Shown here piece by piece: positions 1-9,677 of a DNA stretch of 64,000 nt. The translations under genes were made by a program, and so were the position numbers. The notes below the pieces were generated by a model. That model was not told the DNA's origin and ran no database searches. It worked only from the letters and a program-made list of their open reading frames with translations. Within the stretch, counting starts at the first letter, position 1. Every line of letters begins with the position of its first letter. The DNA is from Acidobacteriota bacterium (GTDB lineage: Bacteria; Acidobacteriota; Terriglobia; Terriglobales; Acidobacteriaceae): positions 21,021 to 85,020 of the forward strand of contig JAKAXU010000010.1 in assembly GCA_021816455.1 (NCBI GenBank), read 5' to 3'.

Positions 1-1
1 T

Positions 2-2626
2 CAACCCACCACGCTGCGCGCCATCACGCTCGTCACCAAAGACCCGGATCGCATCGCCGCCATGATCTACGGCATCGCCACCCCGGAAAAATCCCTCGAA
101 GCCAGTGATGACGGAACAACCTTCCGCCTGGTTACAAAGCTGGTCAGCGACGGCGCGCCGGAGACCACCGTCTCCTTTCCCGCCACCACGGCGCGTTACT
201 TCCGCGTCAGCTTCAAGCGCGTTCCGCCGCCACCGCCGCCCGCCTGGGCGGCTGGCATCACTCCCGCGTCTCTGGGACTTTCCGCCGGTTCCGCGCCCTC
301 GGAGTACAAGATCGCAGAGTTGGTCCTTCACCCCGGCGCGCGCGTCAATCATTTCGTCGAAAAGGCGGCCTTTGTCGCGGTGCCTGACCTCTACCAGTTC
401 GCCACGGCTCCTGTGCAGCCCGACCAGGCCATCAACAAGGCCGATGTCGTCGATCTCACGGCAAAGATGCGCCCTGACGGCTCGCTAGACTGGACCCCAC
501 CCTCGGGCACATGGGTTGTCCTCCGCTTCGGTTATTCCCTGCTCGGCATTACCAACCACCCGGCTACCGCCGAGGCTACCGGCCTTGAGGTGGACAAGCT
601 CAACCGGGAGGACGTGAAGAACTACATGGAGCAGTACCTCCAAAGCTACAAAGACACCGTCGGCCCCGACTGGATGGGAAAACGCGGCATCCGCTACGTA
701 ATCAACGATAGCTGGGAGGCTGGCTCGCAGAACTGGACTGACGACATGATCCAGCAGTTCCGCAAGCGTCGCGGCTACGACCCCACCCCGTGGATGCCTG
801 TGCTCACCGGCCGCGTTGTGCAAAGCGCAGCCGCCAGCGACCAGTTCCTCTGGGACTTCCGCAAGACTATCGGCGACCTCATCGCCGACGAACACTACGG
901 CCAGCTTGAAACCACGCTTCATCAGTGGGGCCTTGGTCACTACGGCGAGTCGCACGAGTCTGGACGAGCCTTCGTCGCCGACGGCATGGAGGTCAAGAAG
1001 TTCAACGAGGTTCCCATGGGCGCCATGTGGACCCAGACCCCCGGCGTCAACCACATCCAGTACGGCTACAACGCCGACGACCGCGAGTCCGCCTCAGTCG
1101 CCCACATCTACGGCCAGAATCTTGCCGCAGCCGAGTCCATGACCGCTGCCGCAGCGCCCTTTGCCTGGTACCCGGCGGCGTTGAAGCCAACTGCCGATCA
1201 GGAGTTTCTGAATGGCATCAATCGCATCGTCATTCACGAGTCTGCCCATCAGCCACTGATTGACAAAAAGCCCGGCCTCACCCTCGGGCCGTTTGGCCAG
1301 TGGTTCAACCGCAACGAGACCTGGGCCAACGACGCCGACGCTTGGATCAGCTATCTTGCGCGCACCAGCTACATGCTTCAGAAGGGACGTTTCAGCGCAG
1401 ATCTCATCTACTTCTATGGTGAAGACTCAAACCTTACGGCGATCTTTGCGCATTCGTCGCCCAATGTTCCCGCCGGTTATGCATTCGACTACGTCAATGC
1501 GGATGCGCTGATTCATGTGCTCGGCGTGGACAATGGCGAGATCACGACGCCGGGCCGCGTTCGTTACCATCTGCTGGGACTTGATCCCTACAGTCGACAC
1601 ATGTCCCTGCCGGTGCTGGAAGCTATCGACCGTCTTGTGCTTGAAGGTGCGACGGTTGCCGGGCCGAAGCCCATCGACGATCCCAGCCTGGCTGATGACC
1701 ACGCGAAGTTCCAGCAGTTGAGTGACGAACTCTTCGGCGACGGGAGCGGCGTGCACAGCGTTGGCAAGGGCAAGGTCTACGCCGGATCCACTCCGGCGGA
1801 GGCTTTCCGCGCCATGCGCCTGACGCCGGACTTCGACTACACCGGCGACAAGACCTCCACTGATTTGGAGTTCCTCCATCGCAAGCAGCCCGACGCGGAC
1901 ATATACTTTGTGGACAATCGCGGCGACCAGGCGGCGGACGTGACGGCGAGCTTCCGGGTCACTGGCAGAACTCCGGAGTTGTGGCGCGCGGAGACCGGTA
2001 CCATGCAGAATGCCTCCTACACCATGGGCAGGGAAGTGACGCGCGTTCCGCTGCATCTGGAGCCGTGGGGTACGACCTTTGTCGTCTTCCGCAAACCGAC
2101 CGCGACGAAGAGCTACACGGTGCCGACGGTGAAGGATACAGTGCTGGAGACACTGGCCGGCCCCTGGACGGTTTCCTTTCCACCGAACTGGGGCGCGCCG
2201 CCGAGTGTCGAGCTTCCCAATCTCGCATCGTGGAGTGAAAATTCCGACCTCGGGGTGAAGTATTTCTCCGGCGTCGGGACATACACACGCACGATCCGTC
2301 TTTCGTCGGCTGCGCTCAAGCCCGGATCGCATATTCTGATCGATCTTGGCGACGTGAAGAATCTTGCGCACGTCAGCGTGAATGGAAAATCGGTCGGCGT
2401 TCTATGGCATGCACCCTTCCGTGCCGATATTACGCAGGCCGTACATGCCGGGGAGAATACATTGACCATCGGCGTGACAAATGCATGGGTCAACCGGATG
2501 ATCGGCGACCAGCAACCCGGCGCGAAGCAGTACACCTTCACCGATGTAAAGCCATACCACGCAAACTCGCCGCTGCTACCTTCCGGACTCCTGGGGCCGG
2601 TTCAGCTCATCGCCGAAACTCGATGA
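2..2626 (+). CDS. GH106-like alpha-L-rhamnosidase, 5' end outside window
   Basis: The frame is open from the first bases of the window, so the true start lies upstream; the first internal ATG is at 62. The visible part is about 875 residues. It resembles the large GH106 family, which removes terminal alpha-L-rhamnose from pectic or glycoconjugate chains. Family-like features are a conserved ESHESGRAF stretch about one third of the way in, the following VPMGAMW segment, and a C-terminal beta-sandwich of the galactose-binding type (GTYTRTIRL ... NAWVNRMIGD ... LLPSGLLGPVQL). The N-terminal visible part carries a discoidin-like region with a short polyproline tract near residue 60. A signal peptide cannot be judged because the N terminus is missing. 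GH106 is assigned from recalled family features; the substrate is inferred. Confidence 0.75.
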   Translation, partial: QPTTLRAITLVTKDPDRIAAMIYGIATPEKSLEASDDGTTFRLVTKLVSDGAPETTVSFPATTARYFRVSFKRVPPPPPPAWAAGITPASLGLSAGSAPSEYKIAELVLHPGARVNHFVEKAAFVAVPDLYQFATAPVQPDQAINKADVVDLTAKMRPDGSLDWTPPSGTWVVLRFGYSLLGITNHPATAEATGLEVDKLNREDVKNYMEQYLQSYKDTVGPDWMGKRGIRYVINDSWEAGSQNWTDDMIQQFRKRRGYDPTPWMPVLTGRVVQSAAASDQFLWDFRKTIGDLIADEHYGQLETTLHQWGLGHYGESHESGRAFVADGMEVKKFNEVPMGAMWTQTPGVNHIQYGYNADDRESASVAHIYGQNLAAAESMTAAAAPFAWYPAALKPTADQEFLNGINRIVIHESAHQPLIDKKPGLTLGPFGQWFNRNETWANDADAWISYLARTSYMLQKGRFSADLIYFYGEDSNLTAIFAHSSPNVPAGYAFDYVNADALIHVLGVDNGEITTPGRVRYHLLGLDPYSRHMSLPVLEAIDRLVLEGATVAGPKPIDDPSLADDHAKFQQLSDELFGDGSGVHSVGKGKVYAGSTPAEAFRAMRLTPDFDYTGDKTSTDLEFLHRKQPDADIYFVDNRGDQAADVTASFRVTGRTPELWRAETGTMQNASYTMGREVTRVPLHLEPWGTTFVVFRKPTATKSYTVPTVKDTVLETLAGPWTVSFPPNWGAPPSVELPNLASWSENSDLGVKYFSGVGTYTRTIRLSSAALKPGSHILIDLGDVKNLAHVSVNGKSVGVLWHAPFRADITQAVHAGENTLTIGVTNAWVNRMIGDQQPGAKQYTFTDVKPYHANSPLLPSGLLGPVQLIAETR

Positions 2627-2681
2627 AGAAGCGCATCGCTTTGACCAGCCATGGGATCCATCAGGCATAATCGATAGTAAG

Positions 2682-5537
2682 ATGCCGAGTTTATGGAATC
2701 CTGAAAGCTGGTCACAGCGCTTAACTGAATTAGAAGCAACACAAAATGAATTGAAGGAAGCACCGCTTCGTCGCGACGTGCGCTCGCTCGGCATTCTGCT
2801 CGGCGATGTCCTGCGCGAACAGGTCGGCAACGAATTCTTCCAACAGGTTGAGTCTCTGCGCAAGGCCACCATCCGTCGCCGCGAAGCTACCGACCGCGGA
2901 GCCACAGCCGCCGAGGCTGGTCATACGGATCATGCGATGCAGCGTGTGCATCAGCTCTCCGTGGAACGGGCGTTGCTGCTAACACGAGCCTTTGGGTTCT
3001 ACTTCGAGCTGATCAATTTGGCGGAGACCAACCACCGCAAGCGCCGTCGGCTCGCATTGCAGTTACGCGGAGACTCCGATAAGCAGCGCGGATCGTTGAC
3101 AGGAACGCTGCGGGCGATGTGTCGTGTCGGCTTCTCCGCAGATGAGGCGCTTGCGTGGCTGAAGCGTGTGCATGTGATTCCGGTCTTCACCGCTCATCCG
3201 ACCGAGGTGGCGCGGCGGTCGGTCATGTTCAAGCGAAGACGCATCGGTGAGCTGCTCCACGCACTGGACCAGATTCCGCTTTCGCAGCAAAGCATGAATC
3301 AGCTCGAAGAGCAGCTCCGCGCCGAGATCACTTCACTCTGGCAGACCGATGAGATTCGCAGCCGCCGTCCTACAGTCTACGACGAGATCAAGATGGGCCT
3401 CGACTATTACGATGTCTCCATCTTCGCCTCGCTGACTGGTCTCTATCGCGAAATTGCCGAAGCATTTCGCTCCGTCTACGGCCAGTCACTGGAGATGTCG
3501 GAGATTCCTCGCGTCCTCAGCTTTGGATCCTGGATAGGTGGAGACCGCGACGGCAACCCCTTCGTGACACCGGAGGTCACGCGTGGCGCTGTTACTTTGG
3601 CGCGTGCGCACCTGCTGCGCTACTACGAGGAATTCCTTCAGCGGCTCATTGACCTGCTGACCAGTTCCGCGCAGCAGGTGCCCGTGAGTCCCGCTCTGCA
3701 CGAACGCATGGCCGAGTATCAATCGCGGATTCAGCAGGTGCGTCACGATGCGACGAATCCCCAGTTTGAGCATGAGATATACCGGCGATTCCTGCTCTGC
3801 GTACGCGCGCGATTGCAGGCGGCACTGGTCTACAGTCGTCGTAGGCGCGGCATCTCTCCGGCCACCATCGCTCCATCGTCGGCCATCGAAAATCAGGAGT
3901 CATTGACGCAGATTTTGCCCGCGTATCGGAATGTGGCCGAATTTACCGACGATCTGCTCCTAGTGCGCAACTCGCTGGCCGCGAATCGCGGAGTGCGCAT
4001 CGCGCAAAATCTGGTGGACCCCATGTTGCTTGCGGTGCGCACCTTCGGCCTTCATCTGCACACGCTCGACATCCGCCAGCATGCGCGGCTGCACGCTCAG
4101 GCTCTGCGTGAGTCGATCCAGGACTCGCTTGCGCCCGCGCTCTCCCAGCCGTTGTCGCCGGAGACGACCAACGTGCTGGAAACCTTCCGAGTCATCGCCG
4201 AGATCAAATCCGGAATGACACCGGAGATGGTGCGGCATTACGTCATCAGCGGTGCATCGAACACCGAGGATGTGCTCGGCGTTCTGCGACTGGCCCGGTT
4301 GTGCGGAGTGCATCCCGAAGGCGCAGCGGAGGGTCGCGCATCCGATCCCGGACTGATGCCGGTGCCGCTGTTTGAGTCTATTGAGGATTTACGCAATGCG
4401 CCCGCCATCTGCGCCGAGTTATGGGCGCGCGAAGACTATCGCCAACTGCTGGCCTCCTGGGGTAACACGCAGGAGATCATGCTGGGTTACTCCGACTCCA
4501 ACAAAGACGGCGGGATGCTGACCAGTACCTGGGAGATTTTCAAGGCGCATCGTCAGCTGCATCATGTCGCTCACGCGGCAGGACTGCAACTGCGTCTCTT
4601 CCACGGTCGCGGCGGCACGGTGAGCCGCGGCGGTGGGCCTACGCATCGCGCCATCTTCGCACAGCCGCTCGACGCCTTCGACGGCACTCTGCGTCTGACC
4701 GAGCAGGGCGAGGTACTGAACTTCAAATACGCCGATGAGATTCTGGCCGAACGCAATCTGGAACTGATGGTCGCCGCCTCGCTCGACGCTCTGGCGCGGC
4801 CCAATACGCGCGATCCGCAGGGGCACTTCACCGGTCGCCTTCTGCCGGACTGGGAAGCAGCCTTCGAGCAGCTTTCCTCTCTGGCATACAGCTTCTATCG
4901 GAAACACATCCTGCGCGATCCAGGCGTTCTGGAGTACTTTTCGCAGTCCACGCCGATGGGCGAACTGGAACACGCCAAGATCGGATCGCGTCCATCGAAG
5001 CGCAAAGGTCAGCTCAGTCTGGAGACGCTGCGTGCTATTCCGTGGGTCTTCGGCTGGACGCAGTCGCGGCTGCTGATTCCGGCGTGGTTCGGCGTCGGCT
5101 ATGCCATCGAGGAGTTTCTGGCCAAAGGCGGTTCTCAGGCAACGCTGCGCGCAATGGCGGCGGAATTTCCGCTCTTCATCGACTTGATCCGCAACGTAGA
5201 GATGGCGCTTGGCAAGGCCGACCTGGCGACCGCGCGGCTCTACTCCACGCTGGTGACCGATGAGGCGCTCCGCACGCGCGTCTTCACGCTCTTCGAAGAG
5301 GAGTTCAAGCGCACGATCGCGGCCGTACTCGCGGTGACAGGACAGTTCGAACTGCTGGAGTCGAATCCTGTGCTGGCGCGTTCGATTCGCCTTCGCAATC
5401 CCTACGTAGACCCCATGCACCTCATTCAGGTGGACCTGCTGCGGCGCAAGCGTGCGGGCGAAGATACGCCGGAAGTGAACCGCGCCATCGCTGCGACGAT
5501 CAGCGGCATCGCTGCCGGACTGCGCAACACCGGCTGA
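2682..5537 (+). CDS. ppc: Phosphoenolpyruvate carboxylase
   Basis: Carboxylates phosphoenolpyruvate with bicarbonate to oxaloacetate, refilling the TCA cycle; cytosolic. The 951-residue protein is of usual family length and carries the signature motifs in order: FTAHPTE with the catalytic His near residue 172, GGDRDGNP near 285, SDSNKDGG near 604, [12 protein letters not shown] near 641, and the C-terminal [12 protein letters not shown] region ending in RNTG, which matches the usual ...NTG terminus. The start at 2682 leaves 55 bp after the rhamnosidase gene; no strong Shine-Dalgarno is visible, so the start is chosen by fit to the family N terminus. It faces the BamD-like gene, with a hairpin terminator between them. 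Confidence 0.97.
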   Translation: MPSLWNPESWSQRLTELEATQNELKEAPLRRDVRSLGILLGDVLREQVGNEFFQQVESLRKATIRRREATDRGATAAEAGHTDHAMQRVHQLSVERALLLTRAFGFYFELINLAETNHRKRRRLALQLRGDSDKQRGSLTGTLRAMCRVGFSADEALAWLKRVHVIPVFTAHPTEVARRSVMFKRRRIGELLHALDQIPLSQQSMNQLEEQLRAEITSLWQTDEIRSRRPTVYDEIKMGLDYYDVSIFASLTGLYREIAEAFRSVYGQSLEMSEIPRVLSFGSWIGGDRDGNPFVTPEVTRGAVTLARAHLLRYYEEFLQRLIDLLTSSAQQVPVSPALHERMAEYQSRIQQVRHDATNPQFEHEIYRRFLLCVRARLQAALVYSRRRRGISPATIAPSSAIENQESLTQILPAYRNVAEFTDDLLLVRNSLAANRGVRIAQNLVDPMLLAVRTFGLHLHTLDIRQHARLHAQALRESIQDSLAPALSQPLSPETTNVLETFRVIAEIKSGMTPEMVRHYVISGASNTEDVLGVLRLARLCGVHPEGAAEGRASDPGLMPVPLFESIEDLRNAPAICAELWAREDYRQLLASWGNTQEIMLGYSDSNKDGGMLTSTWEIFKAHRQLHHVAHAAGLQLRLFHGRGGTVSRGGGPTHRAIFAQPLDAFDGTLRLTEQGEVLNFKYADEILAERNLELMVAASLDALARPNTRDPQGHFTGRLLPDWEAAFEQLSSLAYSFYRKHILRDPGVLEYFSQSTPMGELEHAKIGSRPSKRKGQLSLETLRAIPWVFGWTQSRLLIPAWFGVGYAIEEFLAKGGSQATLRAMAAEFPLFIDLIRNVEMALGKADLATARLYSTLVTDEALRTRVFTLFEEEFKRTIAAVLAVTGQFELLESNPVLARSIRLRNPYVDPMHLIQVDLLRRKRAGEDTPEVNRAIAATISGIAAGLRNTG

Positions 5538-5628
5538 TCGTCCCCCGCGCGCTTGTTCTGCGACCGTCTCCTGGCCACTGTCGTTTGGCAGTTGTCCGCT
5601 GCCGTGCCTGCGATCCTCAGAAAACAAC

Positions 5629-5654
5629 GCGGGCGGCCATTGCTGGCCGCCCGC
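5629..5654 (-). terminator. Intrinsic terminator between ppc and the BamD-like gene
   Basis: A perfect 10-bp GC-rich inverted repeat (GCGGGCGGCC / GGCCGCCCGC) with a six-base loop. Read on the minus strand it is followed by GTTGTTTTCT, so it best serves the BamD-like gene; it may also stop ppc transcripts. Confidence 0.75.
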
Positions 5655-5676
5655 GCTTCTGCTTCTGCGGAAGCCC

Positions 5677-7263
5677 TCAGAAAGGATTGAGCTTCGCGAG
5701 TCCCTTCTTCTTTTTCTTCTTGCTGCTGGATTGGGCGCTCAGATCGGCCTTCGGCGCTTTCACTTTCTTCTTGCCGTTGGAGGCCGTGGTGACCGGTTGA
5801 GTCGGAACCTCGCCGGGCTTGATGTCGTTGACCTGCGTTGGCGCTTCGGATGGTCCCTGAGCGGCGGGCAGCGTGGTTGTGGTGTTTTCCAGCGGCTTCA
5901 CCACGGCGTTCGGATCGACAGCCGGAGTGCTGCGCGGCGGGGTGGTGGCTCCGCTTGTCTCCGAAACCGTGCCATTGGGCGCGTTCACAATGGATGCCCC
6001 AATGCCGGTTCCGCTGTCGCCACCCGTCGGAACTTTTTCAAACTCAAGCGGCGAGGCAGCGGGCTGGTCGGCTCCCTGGCTTGCAGCAGGCACCGCGGAA
6101 TGAGCTGTCTGCGCAGCGTTCGCTCCGGGCTGCTCGGCTTTGAACGCCTGCACGAAGATCTGCTGGTTCTCACGCGTAATATCCGGTGCGATGATTCGCG
6201 GCGGAGAATCCAGAGTCGGATCTCCCACATGAGCCGCTTCCACCACTGTGGGACCATGCTTCAGAATGCCAAGAGTCTTATCGGTGAAGCGCATCGGCTG
6301 ACGGCTTCGCTCCTCGGCGTCGTTCGCCGCAATCTCAGCCGGAGTAGGCTCCGGAATCGGACGGTTCATTGCGATCAGCCGATCCCGCGCATCCTCCACG
6401 TGAGCATCCATCGGATACCGCGTGATGACGTGGTCATAGGCCGCTGCCGCTTTGTCCAGATACACCTGATTCAGTCGCTCACGAACGGCGGCTGGAAGTG
6501 ACGACGCGGCACGCACCTGCTGCGCTTCGCCGGCATAGGAATCGCCGATCAGAATCCACAACTGATCGCTCTTGCTGTAGAGCGGGTAGGTATCGGCCAC
6601 AGTCTGGAGCCGAGCCAGCGCGCCTGCCCAGTTGGCACGGCTCTCGTAGTATTGCCCGATCAGAAACTCACGTTCCGCCAGCACTTCCTGCACTTCGCGC
6701 AGCTTCTGCTTGGCCCGCGGCACCAGCGGAGAATCCGGAAACTGGCTGATCATCGCGCGATACTCGCGCTCGGCATTCAGCGCATTGGTGAAGTCGCGAT
6801 CTGGTTTCTCCATCTGCATGTAATAGATGTCGCCCACCTTCATCTGTGCCTCAGCCGCCTCCGGCGACTGCGGGAAGAAGGTGATGAAGTCCTTGTACTC
6901 GGCCTCGGCCTGCGTCAAAGCAGCCGTGCCACCCTCCTTGAACCAGCTGTCGCCCACGGCAAGCTTGGCGCGCATCTGGTACTCGGAGTCCGGATAGGTG
7001 TTCAGCAGCGTCTGCAGGTCCAGGCGAGCCTGATCGAAGCGGCCTTTCTTGATGGCCAGCATCGCTTTGTCGTAGAGTTCCTTGTCCGGCTGCTTGCTGT
7101 TGACGTCGGCCAGCGGATTGGCGCTTAGATCCACCTGCTTTTTCTTCTTGTTTTTGGCAGCGGCGTGTGTCGGCGCCAGCAAAACCATAAGCCCGAGCAT
7201 AGCCACGGCTACCATTGACGTGCCGCGCCGCCTGCCTGTTGGAAACATCCGCTGAAAACTCAT
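5677..7263 (-). CDS. BamD-like TPR outer-membrane assembly protein
   Basis: A 528-residue exported protein. Residues about 17-36 form a Sec-type signal (VAVAMLGLMVLLAPTHAAA), followed by a Lys-rich stretch. From about residue 60 to 310 it has tetratricopeptide repeats like BamD (A-K-GRFDQA, YPDSEYQMRAKL, GDIYYMQME, REYRAMISQFPDSPL), the protein that works with BamA to insert beta-barrel proteins. Two things are odd. There is no Cys at the signal cleavage site, whereas classical BamD is a lipoprotein. The last 200 residues are a Pro/Thr/Ala-rich tail ending in a run of six Lys and LNPF. It lies 44 bp downstream of rpe on the same strand. BamD is the best family guess; a generic TPR exported protein is the alternative. 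Confidence 0.75.
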   Translation of the reverse strand: MSFQRMFPTGRRRGTSMVAVAMLGLMVLLAPTHAAAKNKKKKQVDLSANPLADVNSKQPDKELYDKAMLAIKKGRFDQARLDLQTLLNTYPDSEYQMRAKLAVGDSWFKEGGTAALTQAEAEYKDFITFFPQSPEAAEAQMKVGDIYYMQMEKPDRDFTNALNAEREYRAMISQFPDSPLVPRAKQKLREVQEVLAEREFLIGQYYESRANWAGALARLQTVADTYPLYSKSDQLWILIGDSYAGEAQQVRAASSLPAAVRERLNQVYLDKAAAAYDHVITRYPMDAHVEDARDRLIAMNRPIPEPTPAEIAANDAEERSRQPMRFTDKTLGILKHGPTVVEAAHVGDPTLDSPPRIIAPDITRENQQIFVQAFKAEQPGANAAQTAHSAVPAASQGADQPAASPLEFEKVPTGGDSGTGIGASIVNAPNGTVSETSGATTPPRSTPAVDPNAVVKPLENTTTTLPAAQGPSEAPTQVNDIKPGEVPTQPVTTASNGKKKVKAPKADLSAQSSSKKKKKKGLAKLNPF

Positions 7264-7307
7264 AACACCTCAACTCTTTTGCGCTGATGCAGCCCTGCCG
7301 GTTCGCG

Positions 7308-7976
7308 TCAGCCTATTTTCGCCAGCCGGGCGGTCCGCAGCAGACTCGCTGCATTTTCTTCGGCGTTGCCATTCCCGAAAACCGCATTCCCCGCCACCAG
7401 CAACTCCGCACCTGCCTGGACCGCTGCGGCAACGGTATCGTGAGCGATCCCGCCGTCCACTTCAATTCTAAACGTCAGCCCTCGTTCTGCGCGGATTTTT
7501 GCCAGCCAGCGCACCTTATCCAGCGTAAACGGCAGAAACTTCTGTCCACCGAAACCTGGATTCACCGTCATCACAAGCACATGATGCACCATGGGCAAAA
7601 GATCCTCGGTCAGGTCCACGCGCGTTCCCGGGTTGATCACCACCCCCGGCTTCATCCCGAGACCTGCGATCATCTCCAGCGTCCGGTGCAAATGAGGACA
7701 GGCTTCGTAATGGACGCTCACCCAGTCTGCTCCTGCATCCGCAAAAGCCGGGATATAGTCGTTCGGATTTTCGATCATCAGATGACAATCCAGCGGCAGC
7801 GGTGTCGCCCGGCGCAGGCTCTTCACTACAGGAGGGCCAAGCGTGATGTTGGGAACGAAATGGCCGTCCATCACATCAACGTGAATCACCGTGCCGCCGC
7901 CCCGCTCAGCAGCCTGCACATCGCGCTCCAGGTTGGCAAAATCCGCGGAGAGAATGGATGGGAGAAGCTCCACCAT
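7308..7976 (-). CDS. rpe: Ribulose-phosphate 3-epimerase
   Basis: Interconverts ribulose 5-phosphate and xylulose 5-phosphate in the pentose phosphate pathway; cytosolic TIM barrel of 222 residues. Visible family motifs are LLPSILSADF at the N terminus, HVDVMDGHFVPN (metal and catalytic Asp), CHLMIENP, MTVNPGFGGQKF, EVDGGI (second catalytic Asp) and LVAGNAVFG for phosphate binding. An in-frame GTG at 7991 would add five residues, but the GAAGGAG motif lies only one base before it. The ATG at 7976 matches the family N terminus, although its spacing from that motif is long (16 bases). Probably co-transcribed with the BamD-like gene, which starts 44 bp further on. Confidence 0.95.
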   Translation of the reverse strand: MVELLPSILSADFANLERDVQAAERGGGTVIHVDVMDGHFVPNITLGPPVVKSLRRATPLPLDCHLMIENPNDYIPAFADAGADWVSVHYEACPHLHRTLEMIAGLGMKPGVVINPGTRVDLTEDLLPMVHHVLVMTVNPGFGGQKFLPFTLDKVRWLAKIRAERGLTFRIEVDGGIAHDTVAAAVQAGAELLVAGNAVFGNGNAEENAASLLRTARLAKIG

Positions 7977-8057
7977 GATCGGCCGGCACACACTCCTTCG
8001 TCTAAGTGCAATCAGTGTACCAGCCGATCGGGGAACTCTCCTGCACTGCGCTTCCTG

Positions 8058-9605
8058 TCACTCGGTCGCCGAGTGTCCAATCCATCGATCCGCCCACGCG
8101 ATGAAGTACTTCATGTTCGGCGCGTCCGTGTGGCCACCGTCATGCTGTCGCCAGGCGAGTTGGCCATCCAGAATACCCTGATTGATAGGTGGCATTGGCC
8201 CGGTATACGGCTTCCCATCCATCGTCAGTCCCTTTGCGCCCAGAAAGGTGAAGACGCGATTGGCGTCCATCGTCGCCTTGAAGCTGCCCTCGTGATCCAG
8301 CCACTTTGAATCGCCCTTCGCCGGGCTGCCGTAGCTGATAAACGTCAGTCGCGGAGCGCACAGAGCGATCAGTTCATTGGAGTCCACCGGGATATCGCCC
8401 GGATTCATGCTGCCGAACTTCGCCTTCGACGCCCCGTACTTCAGGAAGTTTCCGGCCATCCAGTAGTATTCGCCGCCGGTCAGGCTCTCCACCGCTTCGC
8501 CAAAGTTGCGCCGTAGCAGCGTCGCTCCACCTTTGCCTGACGATCCCACCAACACCATCGCAAAGCGCTGATCGAAAGCCATCGTCACCAGCGCCGCCTT
8601 GCCATAACGCGAAACTCCCTCGATGCCCACGTGCTTCGCATCGACTGCCGGGTCGGTCTCCAGATAATCCAGTCCGCGCCCTGCGCCCCAGGCCCAGGCA
8701 CGCAGCGCGCCCCAGTCATCCGGCTTGCGCGGCTGCCCTTTGTTCACCAGACCGATAATGCCGCGCCGCAATCCTTCGCCATTGTCCGCCTGCACACTCG
8801 CCGGGTCGATCAGCACAAATCCCCAGCCATCGGCGATCAACTGCCACGTATTTGGAAAGCCGCCATCGGCATTCAACTGCGGAAACCGGAATGGCGTCGC
8901 ATGGAACGGTTCCCACGCCGGATGATCAGAAAACACCTGGGCCAGCGTTGGGTCTTCGGCCGTCGCCATCTTCTTCCATGCCGCATTGATGCGCGCAAAT
9001 TCCTCCGCCGAAGGCTCATGCGGATTGGGAAATCCCGCCGGACCGAACATCATCAGCACCGGCACCGGACCCTTTGCGTTGGCCGGCGTCACCAGCGTCA
9101 TGTGAATCTTCACCGAAATCGCTGGATCCGCTGCGTTGTCCACCTCCCCGATCAAGTCCTTGGCAATCACCGGGCGAAAGCCGAGATTTTCATGATCCAC
9201 CGCCGTCACCGTCCAGCGCACCGCTGGCACGTCTTTGGGAACCTTGCCGTAGACGTACTCCGAGAACTCCTCCAAGAGCTGCGGCCTGCGTTCGTGCCAC
9301 CACATCGTCGGCGTCGTCACCTTCTCCCCGTTTTCCATCATCAGCGGGTCAGGAATCTTCGGATACGGATTGGCCTTCGACTCATCGTAGTTCGCGTGAT
9401 TCGGAGCACTCTCATCCCCGCTTGGCCCCGGGCGCAAAGCCTCAATTCCAAGCTGCTGCATCATGTTGGCATGATCCTGCTCGGCCGTCACTGGCGCAGA
9501 GGCAGACTGCGTCCGCGCCGTTTCGACAAAAAATGTCATTCCCGTCACGGCCAGAACCATGCCCAGCCACAAGCCTGTCTGGCTCCTGATTGTCCTGCTT
9601 GCCAC
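8058..9605 (-). CDS. CE15-like glucuronoyl esterase, exported
   Basis: A 515-residue alpha/beta hydrolase with a Sec signal in roughly the first 33 residues. The nucleophile elbow GVSRYGKAAL matches the CE15 pattern G-x-S-R-x-G-K, and the region around PVPVLMMFGPAGFPNPHEP and WGAGRGLDYLE is also typical. CE15 enzymes cut the ester between 4-O-methyl-glucuronic acid of xylan and lignin alcohols, so a periplasmic or secreted role in biomass breakdown is likely. The start is GTG with GAGGTGGAG immediately upstream. It is divergently arranged with the SGNH hydrolase gene and shares a 72-bp spacer with it. A related acetyl-xylan esterase function cannot be excluded. Confidence 0.82.
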   Translation of the reverse strand: MASRTIRSQTGLWLGMVLAVTGMTFFVETARTQSASAPVTAEQDHANMMQQLGIEALRPGPSGDESAPNHANYDESKANPYPKIPDPLMMENGEKVTTPTMWWHERRPQLLEEFSEYVYGKVPKDVPAVRWTVTAVDHENLGFRPVIAKDLIGEVDNAADPAISVKIHMTLVTPANAKGPVPVLMMFGPAGFPNPHEPSAEEFARINAAWKKMATAEDPTLAQVFSDHPAWEPFHATPFRFPQLNADGGFPNTWQLIADGWGFVLIDPASVQADNGEGLRRGIIGLVNKGQPRKPDDWGALRAWAWGAGRGLDYLETDPAVDAKHVGIEGVSRYGKAALVTMAFDQRFAMVLVGSSGKGGATLLRRNFGEAVESLTGGEYYWMAGNFLKYGASKAKFGSMNPGDIPVDSNELIALCAPRLTFISYGSPAKGDSKWLDHEGSFKATMDANRVFTFLGAKGLTMDGKPYTGPMPPINQGILDGQLAWRQHDGGHTDAPNMKYFIAWADRWIGHSATE

Positions 9606-9677
9606 ACTCCACCTCGCTTCTGCTATCTTGTTCCGGGCTTGAGAAAACCGAATTACTTTGCGCCCGAATGGTACATC

